NCBI GenBank assembly: GCA_025084515.1
Contig: JAJAGP010000201.1
Coordinates: forward strand, 541,501 to 605,500
DNA: 64,000 nt
Direction of reading: 5' to 3'
From: Ancistrus triradiatus
Lineage: Eukaryota; Chordata; Actinopteri; Siluriformes; Loricariidae
Shown: in pieces, positions 21,526 through 32,176 of the stretch
Numbering within the stretch: position 1 is the stretch's first letter
How the letters are laid out: each line of letters starts with the position of its first letter
Made by a program: the position numbers and the translations under genes
Notes under the pieces: generated by a model
Databases searched by the model: none
What the model saw: the letters and a program-made list of their open reading frames with translations, nothing else
What the model was told of the DNA's origin: nothing

Positions 21526-23885
21526 GTGTCACTGGAGGTGAGTGCCATGGTATCTCCTGACATAAATGTTAAATGTATGAACATGCGAGTACAACTGTTG
21601 TGGAGTACAGGTTCAACATGCCTTACAGCACTCATCGACTCGGGGGCGGCAGGGAACTTCACTGACCAGAAGGTGGCAGAAGAACACCAAATCCCCCTAA
21701 CCAGCCTCACCGTGCCCCTGGTTCTCAAGGCGATAGATGGGAGAACCCTGGGGAACAGCTCCGTTATGGAGCAGACCGCTGAACTCACCTTGCGCACTGG
21801 AACACTACACGAGGAGAGCATCTCCCTGTTGGTAATCTCGGCTCCACGACATGAGATCATCTTGGGGTATCCCTGGTTAGTCAAGCATTCCCCTACCATT
21901 TCCTGGGGGGATAACGAGATTACTCAGTGGGGTGACCAATGTTTTGTGGACAGCCTAACCTTGCCTCTTCGAGCTACTCAGGTGGAAAGTCCTGATCCAG
22001 AAAGAGGCGACCGGGTGCCGGCTTGCTATGCTGACCTAAAGGAGGTCTTCGCCATGGATTCAGCCCGAGATCTCCCTCCACATCGGCCGGGCGACTGCGC
22101 AATAGAGCTCCTTCCGGGCTCTACTCCTCCACACAGTAGGATCTACCCCCTGTTGCAGGCCGAGACAACCGCGTTGGAGAGTTACGTGGAGGAGGCTTTA
22201 GCACAGGGATACATCCGACCATCCACCTCTCCTGCTGCGGCAAGCTTCTTTTTCGTGAGAAAGAAGGACGGGGGCCTCAGGTCCTGCATTGACTAAAGAG
22301 GACTCAATGCTGTTTCAGTGAAATACAAGTACCTGTTGCCCCTAGTGCCGGCTGCTCTGGAGCAGTTGAGTGGGGCCACTGGACCTCCGCAGTGCGTATA
22401 ACCTCACCAGAATCCGTGCGGGCGACGAATGGAAGACTGCCTTCATAACCACTCGAGGGCATTATGAGTATACAGTGATTCCCTATGGACTGGCCAACGC
22501 TCCATCTGTGTTCCAGTCCTTCATCAACGAGGTACTGAGGGGCATGATCGACCAGTGGGTTATTGTTTACATTGATGACATTTTAATCTACTCCAGGAAT
22601 CTGGAGGACCATGTAGAGCATGTGCGACAGGTGTTAGATCGTCTGAGAGCTCATAAGTTGTATGTCAAAGCAGAAAAGTGTGAATTCCATGCCGAGACGG
22701 TTACCTTTCTAGGTTATGTCATTGATCAAGACGGGGTCCGTATGGAAGAGAAGAAGGTGAGTGCAGTTGTTAATTGGCCACGACCTTCCTCTATCAAGGA
22801 ACTACAGAGGTTCCTCGGGTTTGCAAATTTTTATCGTCGGTTCATTCGGGGCTTTAGTAGTGTGGCGGTGCCCTTAACGTCCCTGTTAAAAGGGAACCAG
22901 AGGGTGCTCAAATGGTCAGATGAGGCTGAGGTGGCATTTGACGCACTCAAAAGGAAGTTCAGTACCGCTCCGATTCTTAAGTTGCCTGACCCAGCACGCC
23001 CGTTTGTGTTGGAAGTCGATGCGTCATCTTCTGGGGTCGGCGCTGTTCTGTCTCAAAGATTCGGTATTCCTCCCAAACTATATCCATGTGCCTTCTTTTC
23101 CCGCAAGTTGAATTCGGCCGAGCGTAATTATAACGTCGGGGATCGGGAATTACTGGCAATTAAACTAGCTCTAGAAACGTGGAGGCACTGGCTAGAGGGG
23201 GCGAAGTATATGTTCTTGGTTTTAACCGATCATAAGAACCTCGAATACCTGAGAACTGCTAAGCGGCTAAACCCAAGACAGGCTAGGTGGTCATTGTTTT
23301 TTACTAGGTTTGATTTCACTCTCCTATCGTGCGGGCAACAAGAATGGGAAGGCAGACGCTCTATCCCGCGTGTGGGACTTGGAGAGGGAGGAGGAATCTC
23401 CTTCGACCATTCTCCGACCTGAGTGCTGGGTGGGACCCATCGACTGGGAGGTTATGGAACAGATTCGGGAGGGACAGGTGAACGAACCTCCTCCCGCTGA
23501 CTGTCCACCCGGAAGGGAGTACGTGCCGCAACACTTGCGGCGTCCGTTGCTAGAGGTGATTCATTGTCATCCCAGTGCAGGTCACCCAGGTATGCAGCAC
23601 ACCCTGGAGCTGGTAAAGAACAAGTTCTGGTGGGAGGGGCTAGATCGGGAGATCCGCGAATGGGTGGGAGAATGTGCCACGTGCGCTCAGTCGAAGACTC
23701 TGCGCCAATTGCCGGCGGGTTTGCTAGAACCCTTGGCCATTCCCCAGCGCCCCGGCCCATGACATACTGGACCCTTCCCTGATCGCTGAGTTTCACCAGG
23801 CCTTCCCGAACCACCCCGCTCCCAGACCCAGGGGTCGCCCCAGGAGAAGAGGGGCACGGTCGGCAGGGGCCGCTCGTCAGGGGAG
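21526..23885 (+). pseudogene. G1 pol: protease, RT, RNase H, integrase remnant
   Basis: Protease shows LIDSGAAGNF at 21634. RT starts near 22130; an in-frame TAA at 22294-22296 follows RSCID, where relatives have a tyrosine. RT palm motifs are LDLRSAYNL, YGLANAPSVFQ and VIVYIDDILIYS (about 22558-22593). RNase H has VLEVDASSSGVG, LNSAERNYNVGDRELLAIK and LTDHKNLEYL. A frameshift near 23320 is followed by the integrase zinc finger (H-x-H...CATC, 23545-23700) and IPQRPGP. At 23762 the text jumps to a basic C-terminal tail, so the DDE core is deleted. Confidence 0.9.
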
Positions 23886-23891
23886 GGGTTA

Positions 23892-24250
23892 TGTCATGGC
23901 GGTAGCGGATCCGCCTCCACTCCAACAGAGGTCTCCGTCGCCGGAGTTCTAGGAGGTCGTTTCCGGTTGGCCGCCATGATCAGCGATAAATAGCGCAGCA
24001 TGGATCTGGTGGGCGCGAGGTTTCGTCTCTGTTAGCGGTTTCGATTCTGAGCGTTTACACATTGTTTCGATAGTTTCCTTGTCATTGATCTTCGGCTTGT
24101 TTATACGGTTAGTGATTTTGGATTTCCCTCAGCTACATTCGCATCGTGTTTATTCGGATTACCTGGCTTTCGATTATTGCATTGTCTTGACTACGAGTAC
24201 TGGAATAAACCTGCACCTGTTTCCATCCCGTGTGTTGTGAGTTTGTGACA
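23892..24250 (+). repeat. G1 3' LTR
   Basis: TGTCATGGCG to TTTGTGACA, preceded by a purine tract and followed by the target duplication TAAAC at 24251. It is the better-preserved LTR. Confidence 0.93.
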
Positions 24251-24255
24251 TAAAC

Positions 24256-25215
24256 ATTGAAATAAATTTAGTCTGAGGAAAAAAATTAAGAAATACTTAC
24301 TTTTAACAAAACCACATGAGTAAATAAATGAAAAAGGTTCATAGTTAATGAAATAATTACCATCTTGCTGGCGTAGGTCATTTAAGGTGAGAAAAAGTTG
24401 ATCAGAAAAAGTTGGTACAGTATGGAAATTGTAAATTTTAAAACATGCAGGTTTTTTTTACATTTACTTTGATTTTTATTTCTTTGCAGACATTATGAAC
24501 CAAAGATATTTAGATATGTTTTTTTCTGGTCAGCTTCTGTTCATTTGGTAATAAACATCCATTCAGGTTACTAGTGGAATCAGACAGAACTTTGGATGGA
24601 ATAATAAAAAAGCAATAAGAGCAAAGGTAAAGTTAAGAGCAGTTTACTTCCTTATGGGATGTCAGCAAATGTTCTGTAAGAACAATTTTCATTTCTTAAG
24701 ATATACAGGCATTTCAGTGGTTAATTGTTACACAGAGGCTTGAATTGTGTTTTTTTTTTTTTTCAGTTTAAATGAAAATGAATAATATCTTGTATATTGT
24801 TAAAAGTATTTGGATACATGATTTGGAGATTCTAAAAGGCAACTTACCCATAATGGCGTTCATAAAATGTTGTTAGGATAATAAACCAGTAAACACCTGA
24901 TATTAGAGTTTGGAAAACCACCAGATTATACAGTTTGTATTTTATTCACTGTAAATCTACATGTAAACACATACATTATAATGTTACTTAAAACATTCTA
25001 TTATTTAAAAGAGTGTGAAAGTGCCTTTTGATAAAGATAATACATTTTAAATTATAGTTTCTGAGAACGTCAAATACTTTCGCTTTCTCTGAAATGGTGT
25101 TACAAGCAGGACAGCTGATAAGTCCAGTCATATCATTATAATTGTGTGTGCTTCAGAAAAAAACCCTACAGAATCCAGTATACAGGACTAGAAGCAGGAG
25201 CTAAATAAAGAGGAA
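24256..25215. other. AT-rich sequence with one arm of a long inverted repeat
   Basis: No gene is supported. The part at 24626-24850 is an inverted, diverged copy of 31434-31672. It includes CAAATGTTCTGTAAG, CATTTCTTAAGATAT and TTGGATACATGATTTGGAGA. The rest is unassigned. Confidence 0.6.
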
Positions 25216-25220
25216 GATAC

Positions 25221-27147
25221 TGTTACGGTTCGCCATGCGAACACGATGGCGAATCGTGAAAGTAAAAGAAAAGGATATTAGGACCCAATAGCAGTCAGCT
25301 CCAGATGGTAGTAATGAACTGAAATGAGCGAGATAAATAAAACAATAATTAATGGAATGCAAATAAACTCCAGATAAAGAATAAAGTGAGACTTTGTGTG
25401 TGTCAGCGTAACTGCCGAATCTGTGAGCAGGCGCGCACACACAAAGCTCACGACCGCACCTATGGGGGCAGCGAAAGGCGGGGTAAAGCCACCTGCCGAA
25501 GGTGCAAAGCGCGGCAGCTTATTATACACACTGACGCGCTTTGACCAACGAAGCCTGCCCATAAAGCTGCAGCGATCAGCGCAGGAAGCGGTTTTTTTTA
25601 AATACACTGACGTGGTTAACGGAAGAAATCTGCTTCTTTAAAGCAAAGCAGAGAGCAGCGCACGAAGCGCCAATTGTTTCAATGCACTGACGTGTTTAAC
25701 AAACGAAATCTGCCTATTAAAGTGAGGCAGGGCACAGCGCACGAAGCGCGAAGTGTTTTAAAATACACTGACGTGTTTAACAAATGAAAATCTGCCTATT
25801 AAAATGAGGCAGAGCACAGCGCACGAAGCGCGAAGTGTTTTAAATACACTGACGTGTTTTAACAAATGAAATCTGCCTATTAAAATGAGGCAGAGCACAG
25901 CGCACGAAGCGCGAAGTGTTTTTAAATACACTGACATGTTTAACGAATTAAATCTGCCTATTAAAATGAGGCAGAGCACAGCGCACGAAGCGCGAAGTGT
26001 TTTAAATACACTGACGTGTTTAACAAATGAAATCTGCCTATTAAAATGAGGCAGAGCACAGCGCACGAAGCGCGAAGTGTCTACATGCACTGACGTGATT
26101 AATTGAGGGAGGTCTCTGCATGGAACGAGGCAGAGATCAGCGCTTGAGGCGCCTGGGAATAGAAGCACAAAATATTAATGAAACGAAATGGTAACTAATA
26201 CAATAATCGGGGAAAGAAAAATATAGTACGGCGCCTGATAGCGCTGGGAGAGAGAGTAGGAAGCCAACAAGCCGGAGAGCGCTCAGTGTAACGAAACTGA
26301 GCACCATGAAATCGACGAACGAGCTCTCTCTAGGAATCGCTCTCTACACACAGAATCAGGGCTGCAGGGGAACGCAGCCGCGCAGCCTGAACGTGAGAGC
26401 GGTTGACGCGCTGTGTGCGGGCTTCAGAGACCGATTTCGGGTTCTGAAGCAATGCGATGCGTTTCACGGTATTGTGTGTGTGACACAGCATGAAAACGGA
26501 TGCAGCCCGGACGAAAGCGGGAAACGAGGCCCACCGCTCGGATCCGAGGCTGCAAAGCCCAAAGTGAGGCAGTAGAGGTGAGGGACACACACGCGGGAAC
26601 GCGCAACGCCGGGGCGAGCGCACCTCAAAACGCCGAAGCGGAACCGCGAATGGGCAAAAGCGCAAATTACAGGGCCGGTTCTGACCCTACGCTAAATCTA
26701 CGCCCTGGATTACCTCCGAATCTCCAGATTCGTACTCCGGCTGAGCCCCTAAAGCGGGCCCAGTCTACCAAAGTCCCTAAACACAAACCGTACCGACGCG
26801 GACAGCAGCGCGAATGAGACCCCCGAAAGTCTCTTAAACACACAAAAAACCGTAGCGTCCCTAAGCACAGCAAAAAACCCTGATATAGACGCCACGGGAA
26901 TCAGTAGGATGAAAGGCGATGGTGCGACGCCTGTCAGTGCCAAACAAAGCTCTTAAATAGAGCCACTGACAGGTGTGTGCAATCGTGCCGTAATCAAATG
27001 ACAGGCACGATCGCATGGTCTGAGGATCCCGAGCCAAAGCTGAACCAATACTGGCCTCTACTGTCAGCTTGGCAGAATCCCCAGACTGCTGGGGAGGTAG
27101 TAGACCGCACTGGGGATAAACAGTGGCCACTAGTGCACCACGTAACA
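25221..27147 (+). mobile_element. TGTTACGG...CGTAACA element A, 1927 bp, 5-bp target duplication
   Basis: Ends are TGTTACGGTTCGCCAT and CACCACGTAACA, with GATAC duplicated at 25216-25220 and 27148-27152. TG/CA ends and a 5-bp duplication fit a solo LTR or a non-autonomous LTR-type element. No coding frame with known domains is present. The body has the GACCCAATAGCAGTCAGCTC block, an 80-bp tandem array, and a GC-rich half. The 3' part (GGATCC...CTGGCCTCTA...GTCAGCTTGG) matches the arms of the composite at 14275-15792. Confidence 0.82.
25545..26140. repeat. 80-bp tandem array inside element A
   Basis: About seven to eight units of 80-82 bp, each with AGCGCACGAAGCGCGAAGTG, an ACACTGACGTGTTTAAC block and CTGCCTATTAAAATGAGGCA. 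The last block is itself a partial inverted repeat (CTGCCT...AGGCAG). Outer units are more diverged than inner ones. Confidence 0.92.
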
Positions 27148-27224
27148 GATACGTGAAATATCAATACTGAAGTTCTCTCTAGCAGTAGAGCTCTATAACA
27201 AGGAACTGTAAGTACATGTTTTAT

Positions 27225-29268
27225 ATACTATATGATATTTAAATTATCCCATATGAATATGTCTTATAGTTGTTCACTTCATTTTAGCAGTTACATTTAT
27301 ACTAGGAAGTCATAATGCATCTGAGTAATCCAACCTTGCTTCTTATTTAGAGGCGTTTACATTATTTTACCAGTTAAATTTATATTACAAAGTCATAATT
27401 CATCTAAATAATCCCATATGCTTTTTTGTTACAGTTGTTCACTTCATTTCAGCAGTTACATTTATACTAGCATGTCATAACGCATCTAAGTAATCCAAGC
27501 TTGCTTCTTCTTTAGAGGCGTTTTGTTAGAGTTCGCCATATTAAAAAACGAGGCCGAACCGTGAAAACAAAAGAATAAGGGATTGGGACCCAAGTGCTAC
27601 AGATTGAAAACGTAAACAAAAATATAAATAACAAAAAGAAACGAAAGAATAAACTCAAAAGAGGCAAAAATAAGCGAATAAAGAAAATCCACGGCGCTAC
27701 ACCATTGGCTCCACAGCGCCAACGGCGTAACGGGTCTGCACATTCGCAGAATGCTTATGCGCGGGGTGGGCGGTGGTTATGGCGTGAGAGAGGAGATGGC
27801 GAGGGCGAGGCTCGAAACAGCCTGAGACGCCCGAGAGTCGGGAAAACAAAGCAAAACAAAATAAACTGGCCCTACTCTATAACCTACGGCCCTGTCTACC
27901 GGACCATCTCCGGCCCTGTCTACGAACTCTCAGACATACCATTGTACCTAAAACACAAAAAAAAAACTGAATGGAACAATGAACGCCATCTCAGAGATGC
28001 ATAGCAGTGCTCCCTCTAGGGTTAGAGAAAGGAATGGTGCCACACTGCGTGAGCCCAGAAGGCTGTTTAAATAGGCTCAACAACAGGTGTCGCCACTTGC
28101 ACATAAAATGCCCAGGAAAGCTGACGCACGCATGATGGCGCTGCCGGCGCTCACGCCGCCAAATGGGGTCAAATACTGGCCACTAGTGGGCAAAGGGTGA
28201 CCCCTGATATGTTTACTTTATTTTACCAGTTACGTTTATATTACAAAGTCACAATTCATCTAAATAATCCCATATGATATTTTGTTACAGTTGTTTGTTT
28301 CATTTTAACAGTTACATTAATTTTAGAAAGTCATAATATGGCTAAATAATCCCATATTATTTTATTTTATTTATTTTTTGTTTACTTAATTTTAATAGTA
28401 CATTTACAGTATATTAGAAAGTAATAAACTATTTAAACAATCCCATATGCTTATTTTTTTTACAGATGATTACTTCATTTTAATTTGAAAGTCATAATAC
28501 ATCCAATTAATAGTGTACACTTCTTGTTTACAGTTGGTTACTTAGTTTTAACAGTTACATTTATATTCTGAAGTCATAAAGCATTTAAACAAACGCATAT
28601 GATTATATTTACAGTTGGCTTCTTCATGTTAAAGTTAGATTTATATTAGAAAGTCATAATACAATAAATACAATAAATAAACCCATGTTATTTTATTTTA
28701 CAGTTGGTTACATTCATATTAAAAGTCATAATATATCCAAATAATCCTGTATATATCTGTTTTTACAGTTGTTTATTTAATTTTAACAGTTACATTTCTT
28801 TGAGCAAGTCATCATTCACCTAAATAATCTCATATTATTCATATTAATCCAGGTTGCTCCTTTTTTGCAGTTGTTTACTTCATTTTAGTAGTTACACTGA
28901 TTTTAAAAAGTCATAATAAAGCTAAATAATCCCATATTATATTATTTTAGAGTTGGTTAATTCATTTTACCAGAGAAAATGTATATTCCAAAGTCATAAT
29001 ATCTCTAAATAATCCTGTATACTTACTTTCCAGCTATTTACTTTATTTCATCAGTTACATTGACTTATAAAGTCAATGTAAGTCTTATATTAGAACATCA
29101 TAAAACATCTCAACACTTCCATTTGATCTGTTTTACAGTTAATTATTTCATTTTAAAAGTTACATTTATATTAGAAATTCACAACTAAATAATCCAATAT
29201 TCTTCTTTTTTACCATTGTTTACTTCAGTTTAACAGTTACAATTATATTAGAATGTCATAAAACGTAT
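27225..29268. repeat. AT-rich satellite, unit about 80 bp, interrupted by element B
   Basis: Tandem units with TTACTTCATTTTAACAGTTA, TATTAGAAAGTCATAAT and CTAAATAATCCCATAT. Excluding the insertion at 27524-28209, about 1.36 kb or some 17 units are present. The first units alternate between two variants, giving a dimer of about 165 bp (one variant has the TTTAGAGGCG block). Unit length drifts to the right. Confidence 0.9.
27524..28209 (+). mobile_element. TGTTA... family element B, degenerate
   Basis: Begins TGTTAGAGTTCGCCAT and shares GAACCGTGAAAA and GGGACCCAA with elements A and C. Near its right end it has ATACTGGCCACTAGTGGGC. It sits inside the satellite. CGTTT at 27519-27523 and TGTTT at 28210-28214 may be a mutated 5-bp duplication. 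A 136-codon lysine-rich open frame at 27594-28004 has no known domain and I do not call it a gene. Confidence 0.65.
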
Positions 29269-29273
29269 ACAGT

Positions 29274-30318
29274 TGTTACGGTTCGCCATATAACAAACGA
29301 GGGCGAACTGTGAAAATAAAGGAATAAGGGTTTTTTAGGACCCAATCGCAGTTAGCTCCAGATGGAATAGTGAACCAAAATATAATAATAGAAATAAAGC
29401 GTGGTTCAAAACCAAAAAAAAGAAATAAATAAAACAGTGAAGTAACCTCAGTGGCTGGGGATCGAACCCTGGGCTGCAGAGTGAGAGCTCAATGCAATAA
29501 CCCACACAGCCACTGAAGGAGATACCAACAAAACTATAATGTGAGCTTCTATGCCTGTAGGGAAGATATACTGGCCCCCACAGTCACACACGCACACACA
29601 TAGAAACTCACACTCGCGCCAAGGGGAAGCGAAGGGAGACGTCACCCAGCGCGAGCGAGCCCCAACTAGGGGAGCGCACTGCTCGGCGCATGCTCAATGC
29701 AAGCCGCACTTACCCGGCGGCGCGCGCAGGCGCGGAACAACGTTAAGCGTCCGATGACAAGGAAAAAACAATACGGAAGCGATCGCTTACCGGTGATCGC
29801 TAAAAAACGCAAAAGGCCGAAACGCTTCCTACTCGTTGCGGTGGCCAGCGGGAAAAGGGATATCCTACACTATCAAGACTAAGCCCTGGCAGGAATTACC
29901 TCCAATCTCCCGATTGTACGACGACTGAGCTTCTACAAAAGCCCAGTCACCCACTTGAACTAAATGCTGGCCACGTGAACGGGTAGAGAAGCAAATGCAG
30001 GTAGAGAACCTGCGTGAAGGGAAAAAAAGAGAACGGGAACCTTATAGGTCTCCCTAGTCAACCAGAGGAAAAACCACGAGGCACAACCACAGCGATGAGA
30101 ACGCACAATCAGCGTAGTCATAAGTGCGAGGGTAGAGCGCTGTCAGCAGGAAAAAAAACTTCTTAAATAATGCTGCTGACAGCTGATGGCAATCGTGCCG
30201 CAATCAATGGGCGCGTGCACGATGTCGGGCACTGTGTGGATCCCGATGAAACTGCCAAGTCGGCACTACCATCAGTGTCCGCCTGGGGGACATCCACACA
30301 GTGCTGGGGGTCGTAACA
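29274..30318 (+). mobile_element. TGTTACGG...CGTAACA element C, 1045 bp, 5-bp target duplication
   Basis: Ends TGTTACGGTTCGCCATAT and GGGGGTCGTAACA, with ACAGT duplicated at 29269-29273 and 30319-30323. The target is the first bases of the Tc1 copy. It shares the AGGACCCAATCGCAGTTAGC block with A and the composite. It contains a tRNA-like module and a GC-rich body. Near the right end it has CAATCGTGCCGCAATCAATG, as A has in related form near 26982. Confidence 0.85.
29449..29520 (-). other. tRNA-like module in element C
   Basis: On the minus strand TCAGTGGCTG pairs with CAGCCACTGA at the other end, giving an acceptor-like stem. Between them lie a D-arm-like region and CAGGGTTCGATCCCCA, which matches the pol III B box and T-arm. 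No normal cloverleaf with a clear anticodon was established by eye, so this is called tRNA-like only. Confidence 0.55.
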
Positions 30319-30529
30319 ACAGTGGGGTAAAAAAGTATTTAGTCAGCCACTGACTGTGCAAGTTCTCCTACTTAGAAAGATGAGAGAGCTCTGTAATTTT
30401 CATCATAGGTACACTTCAACTATGAGAGACAAAATGAGAAAAAAATTCCAGGAAATCACATTGTAGGATTTTTAAAGAATTTAATTGTAAATTATGGTGG
30501 AAAATAAGTATTTGGTCAATAACAAAAGT

Positions 30530-30847
30530 TCAACATAACCTTTGTTGGCAATGACAGAGGTCAAACATTTCCTGTAAGTCTTCACCAGGTTGGCACACAC
30601 TGTAGCTGGTATTTTGGCCCATTCCTCCATGTAGATCTCCTCTAGAGCAGTGATGTTTTGGGGCAACATGGACTTTCAACTCCCTCCACAAATGTTCTAT
30701 GGGGCTGAGGTCTGGAGACTGGCTAGGCCACTCCAGGACCTTGAAATGCTTTTTACGGAGCCACTCCTTCATTGCCCCGAGCGGTGTGTTTGGGATCATT
30801 GTCAATGCTGGAAACCCCAGCCACGTTCCATCTCTCAATGCTCTCAC
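30530..30847 (-). pseudogene. Tc1 transposase C-terminal fragment
   Basis: A 105-codon minus-strand frame with MKEWLRKKHFKVLEWPSQSP and DLSPIEHLWRELKVHV, the C-terminal catalytic region of a Tc1 transposase. The rest of the protein is interrupted by the SINE at 30885 or lost. Confidence 0.85.
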
Positions 30848-30884
30848 TGATGGAAGGAGGTTTTGGCTTAAAATCTCACAATAC

Positions 30885-31087
30885 AGGTCTGGGACTGTGG
30901 TAGCCTAGCGGTTAAGGTACTGGACTATGGACCACAAGGTCCAGGGTTCAAATCCCACCTCTGCCAAGCTGCCACTGTTGGGTCCTTGAGCAAGACCCTT
31001 AACCCACAACTGCTTGGATTGTAAGACTGTACCAATTGTAAGTCGCTCTGGATAAGGGCGTCTGCTAAATGCTGTAAATGTCAATGT
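30885..31087 (+). mobile_element. tRNA-derived SINE with L2-type tail
   Basis: Head has TGGTAGCCTAGCGGTTAAGG (A box region) and AGGGTTCAAATCCCACC (B box). The tail reads AAGTCGCTCTGGATAAGGGC then GTCTGCTAAATGCTGTAAAT and a short AATGTC run. Target duplication CAATAC at 30879-30884 and 31088-31093. It lies in the Tc1 copy. Confidence 0.9.
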
Positions 31088-31433
31088 CAATACATGGCCC
31101 CGTTCATTCTTCCCTTAACACGGATCAGTCATCCTGTCCCCTCTGCAGAAAAACAGCCCTAAAGCATGATGTTTCCACCCCCATGCTTCACAGTAGGTAT
31201 CGGGTTCTTGGGATGCAACTCAGCATTCTTCTTCCTCCAAACATGACCAGTTGAGTTTTTACCAAGAAGTTCTATTTTAGTTTCATCTGACCACATGATA
31301 TTCTCCCCATCCTCTTCTGGATCATCCATATGCTCTCTGGCAAACTTCAGACGAGCCTGGACATGTACTGGCTTAAGCAGGGGGGCACGCCTGGCACTGC
31401 AGTATCTGAGTCCCTCTCAGCGTAGTGTATAAC

Positions 31434-31672
31434 TTGTAAAATAACTTGCATTTTAGAATCTCCAAATCATGTATCCAAATACTTAAAACAATATCCAGAA
31501 TATTATGCATTTTCATTTGAAAAAAATCTGCAAACAAATCATGTCAAGCATCTGTGTAACATTGACTACTGAAACACCTGCATATCTTAAGAAATGAAAA
31601 TAAACATGCTGTAAAGTTTCTTACAGAATGTTTGCTGACACTCTTAGCTTTGACTTCAACTTCAACCTGTGC
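31434..31672 (-). repeat. Inverted repeat partner of 24626-24850
   Basis: The reverse complement of this segment shares CATTTCTTAAGATAT, GTTACACAGA, AAATGAAAATG and AAGTATTTGGATACATGATT with 24626-24850. The two arms are 6.6 kb apart and moderately diverged. No coding frame is shared. Confidence 0.75.
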
Positions 31673-31706
31673 TGTTAAAATTCCAAAATTTCCCTAAGGT
31701 GTCTCC

Positions 31707-31708
<2 letters not shown>

Positions 31709-31771
<63 letters not shown>

Positions 31772-31772
31772 C
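31709..31772. repeat. (GT)n microsatellite
   Basis: Run of GT/TG on the plus strand, over 20 units with two interruptions. Confidence 0.95.
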
Positions 31773-31948
31773 ACTTATTTCTGCGTGTGTATTTTTGCCC
31801 TGTAATGGATTATGCCCTGTCTAGGGCGGGGTTCAACCTGGCACCCCATGCTGCCGAGTTAACCCCAACTCCTCTCTCAACCCTATACTGGATTACCTGG
31901 GTATGAGAATGAATAATGTTTTTCGTTGACAATTTAAAAAATTTACAG

Positions 31949-31985
31949 TTTTTTTTTTTTTTTTTTAATTACGATGCCACTGTTT

Positions 31986-32026
<41 letters not shown>
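31949..32026. repeat. Poly-T and (ATT)n microsatellites
   Basis: About 18 T residues near 31950 followed, after 20 bases, by about 12 ATT units. Confidence 0.93.
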
Positions 32027-32028
<2 letters not shown>

Positions 32029-32176
32029 TGTACTGTTCTCATGGTTCTTTTTTTATTCATCCCCTTCTGCTGGTAAAAATTTGGATTTTTACGTTATATC
32101 TTGCAAATTTGCTTATATTTTATTTTATTATATTCACCAAAACATTTATTAATCTATCAATGTATTCATTGCCTTG

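Larger units (their letters stand above)
20281..24250 (+). mobile_element. Ty3/Gypsy retrotransposon G1 with two 359-bp LTRs, integrase core deleted
   Basis: LTRs at 20281-20639 and 23892-24250 are equal in length. They differ at about 15 positions by eye. The 5-bp target duplication TAAAC is at 20276-20280 and 24251-24255. A purine tract, AGGGGAGGGGTTA, ends at 23891. Order is gag, protease, RT, RNase H, integrase zinc finger, then a short C-terminal tail. The catalytic core of the integrase is absent, so the copy depends on other elements for integration. Confidence 0.95.
29268..31433 (-). mobile_element. Tc1-like transposon, minus orientation, carrying element C and a SINE
   Basis: The left end is split: TACAGT at 29268-29273, then resumes at 30319 with ACAGTGGGGTAAAAAAGTAT. 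Minus-strand transposase pieces include EWPSQSPDLSPIEHLWRELK (around 30650-30740), containing the PIEHLWRE motif of Tc1 DDE enzymes. The part at 31091-31430 carries the upstream region (GCATGATGTTTCCACCCCCA). The right end is truncated at about 31433, with no terminal repeat there. Confidence 0.85.

Noticed and set aside
25640..26095. The 80-bp array as a CRISPR array
   Set aside because: Units are contiguous without variable spacers, in a vertebrate genome context.
26306..26817. Overlapping frames of 89-111 codons in the GC-rich part of element A
   Set aside because: Open on several frames because of base composition; no known domain.
27594..28004. A 136-codon lysine-rich frame in element B
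   Set aside because: No domain, poly-A-rich start, and not shared with elements A or C.
30885..30960. A functional tRNA gene
   Set aside because: A and B boxes are present but the sequence continues into an L2-type tail, has a target duplication and recurs at 44701, so it is a SINE head.
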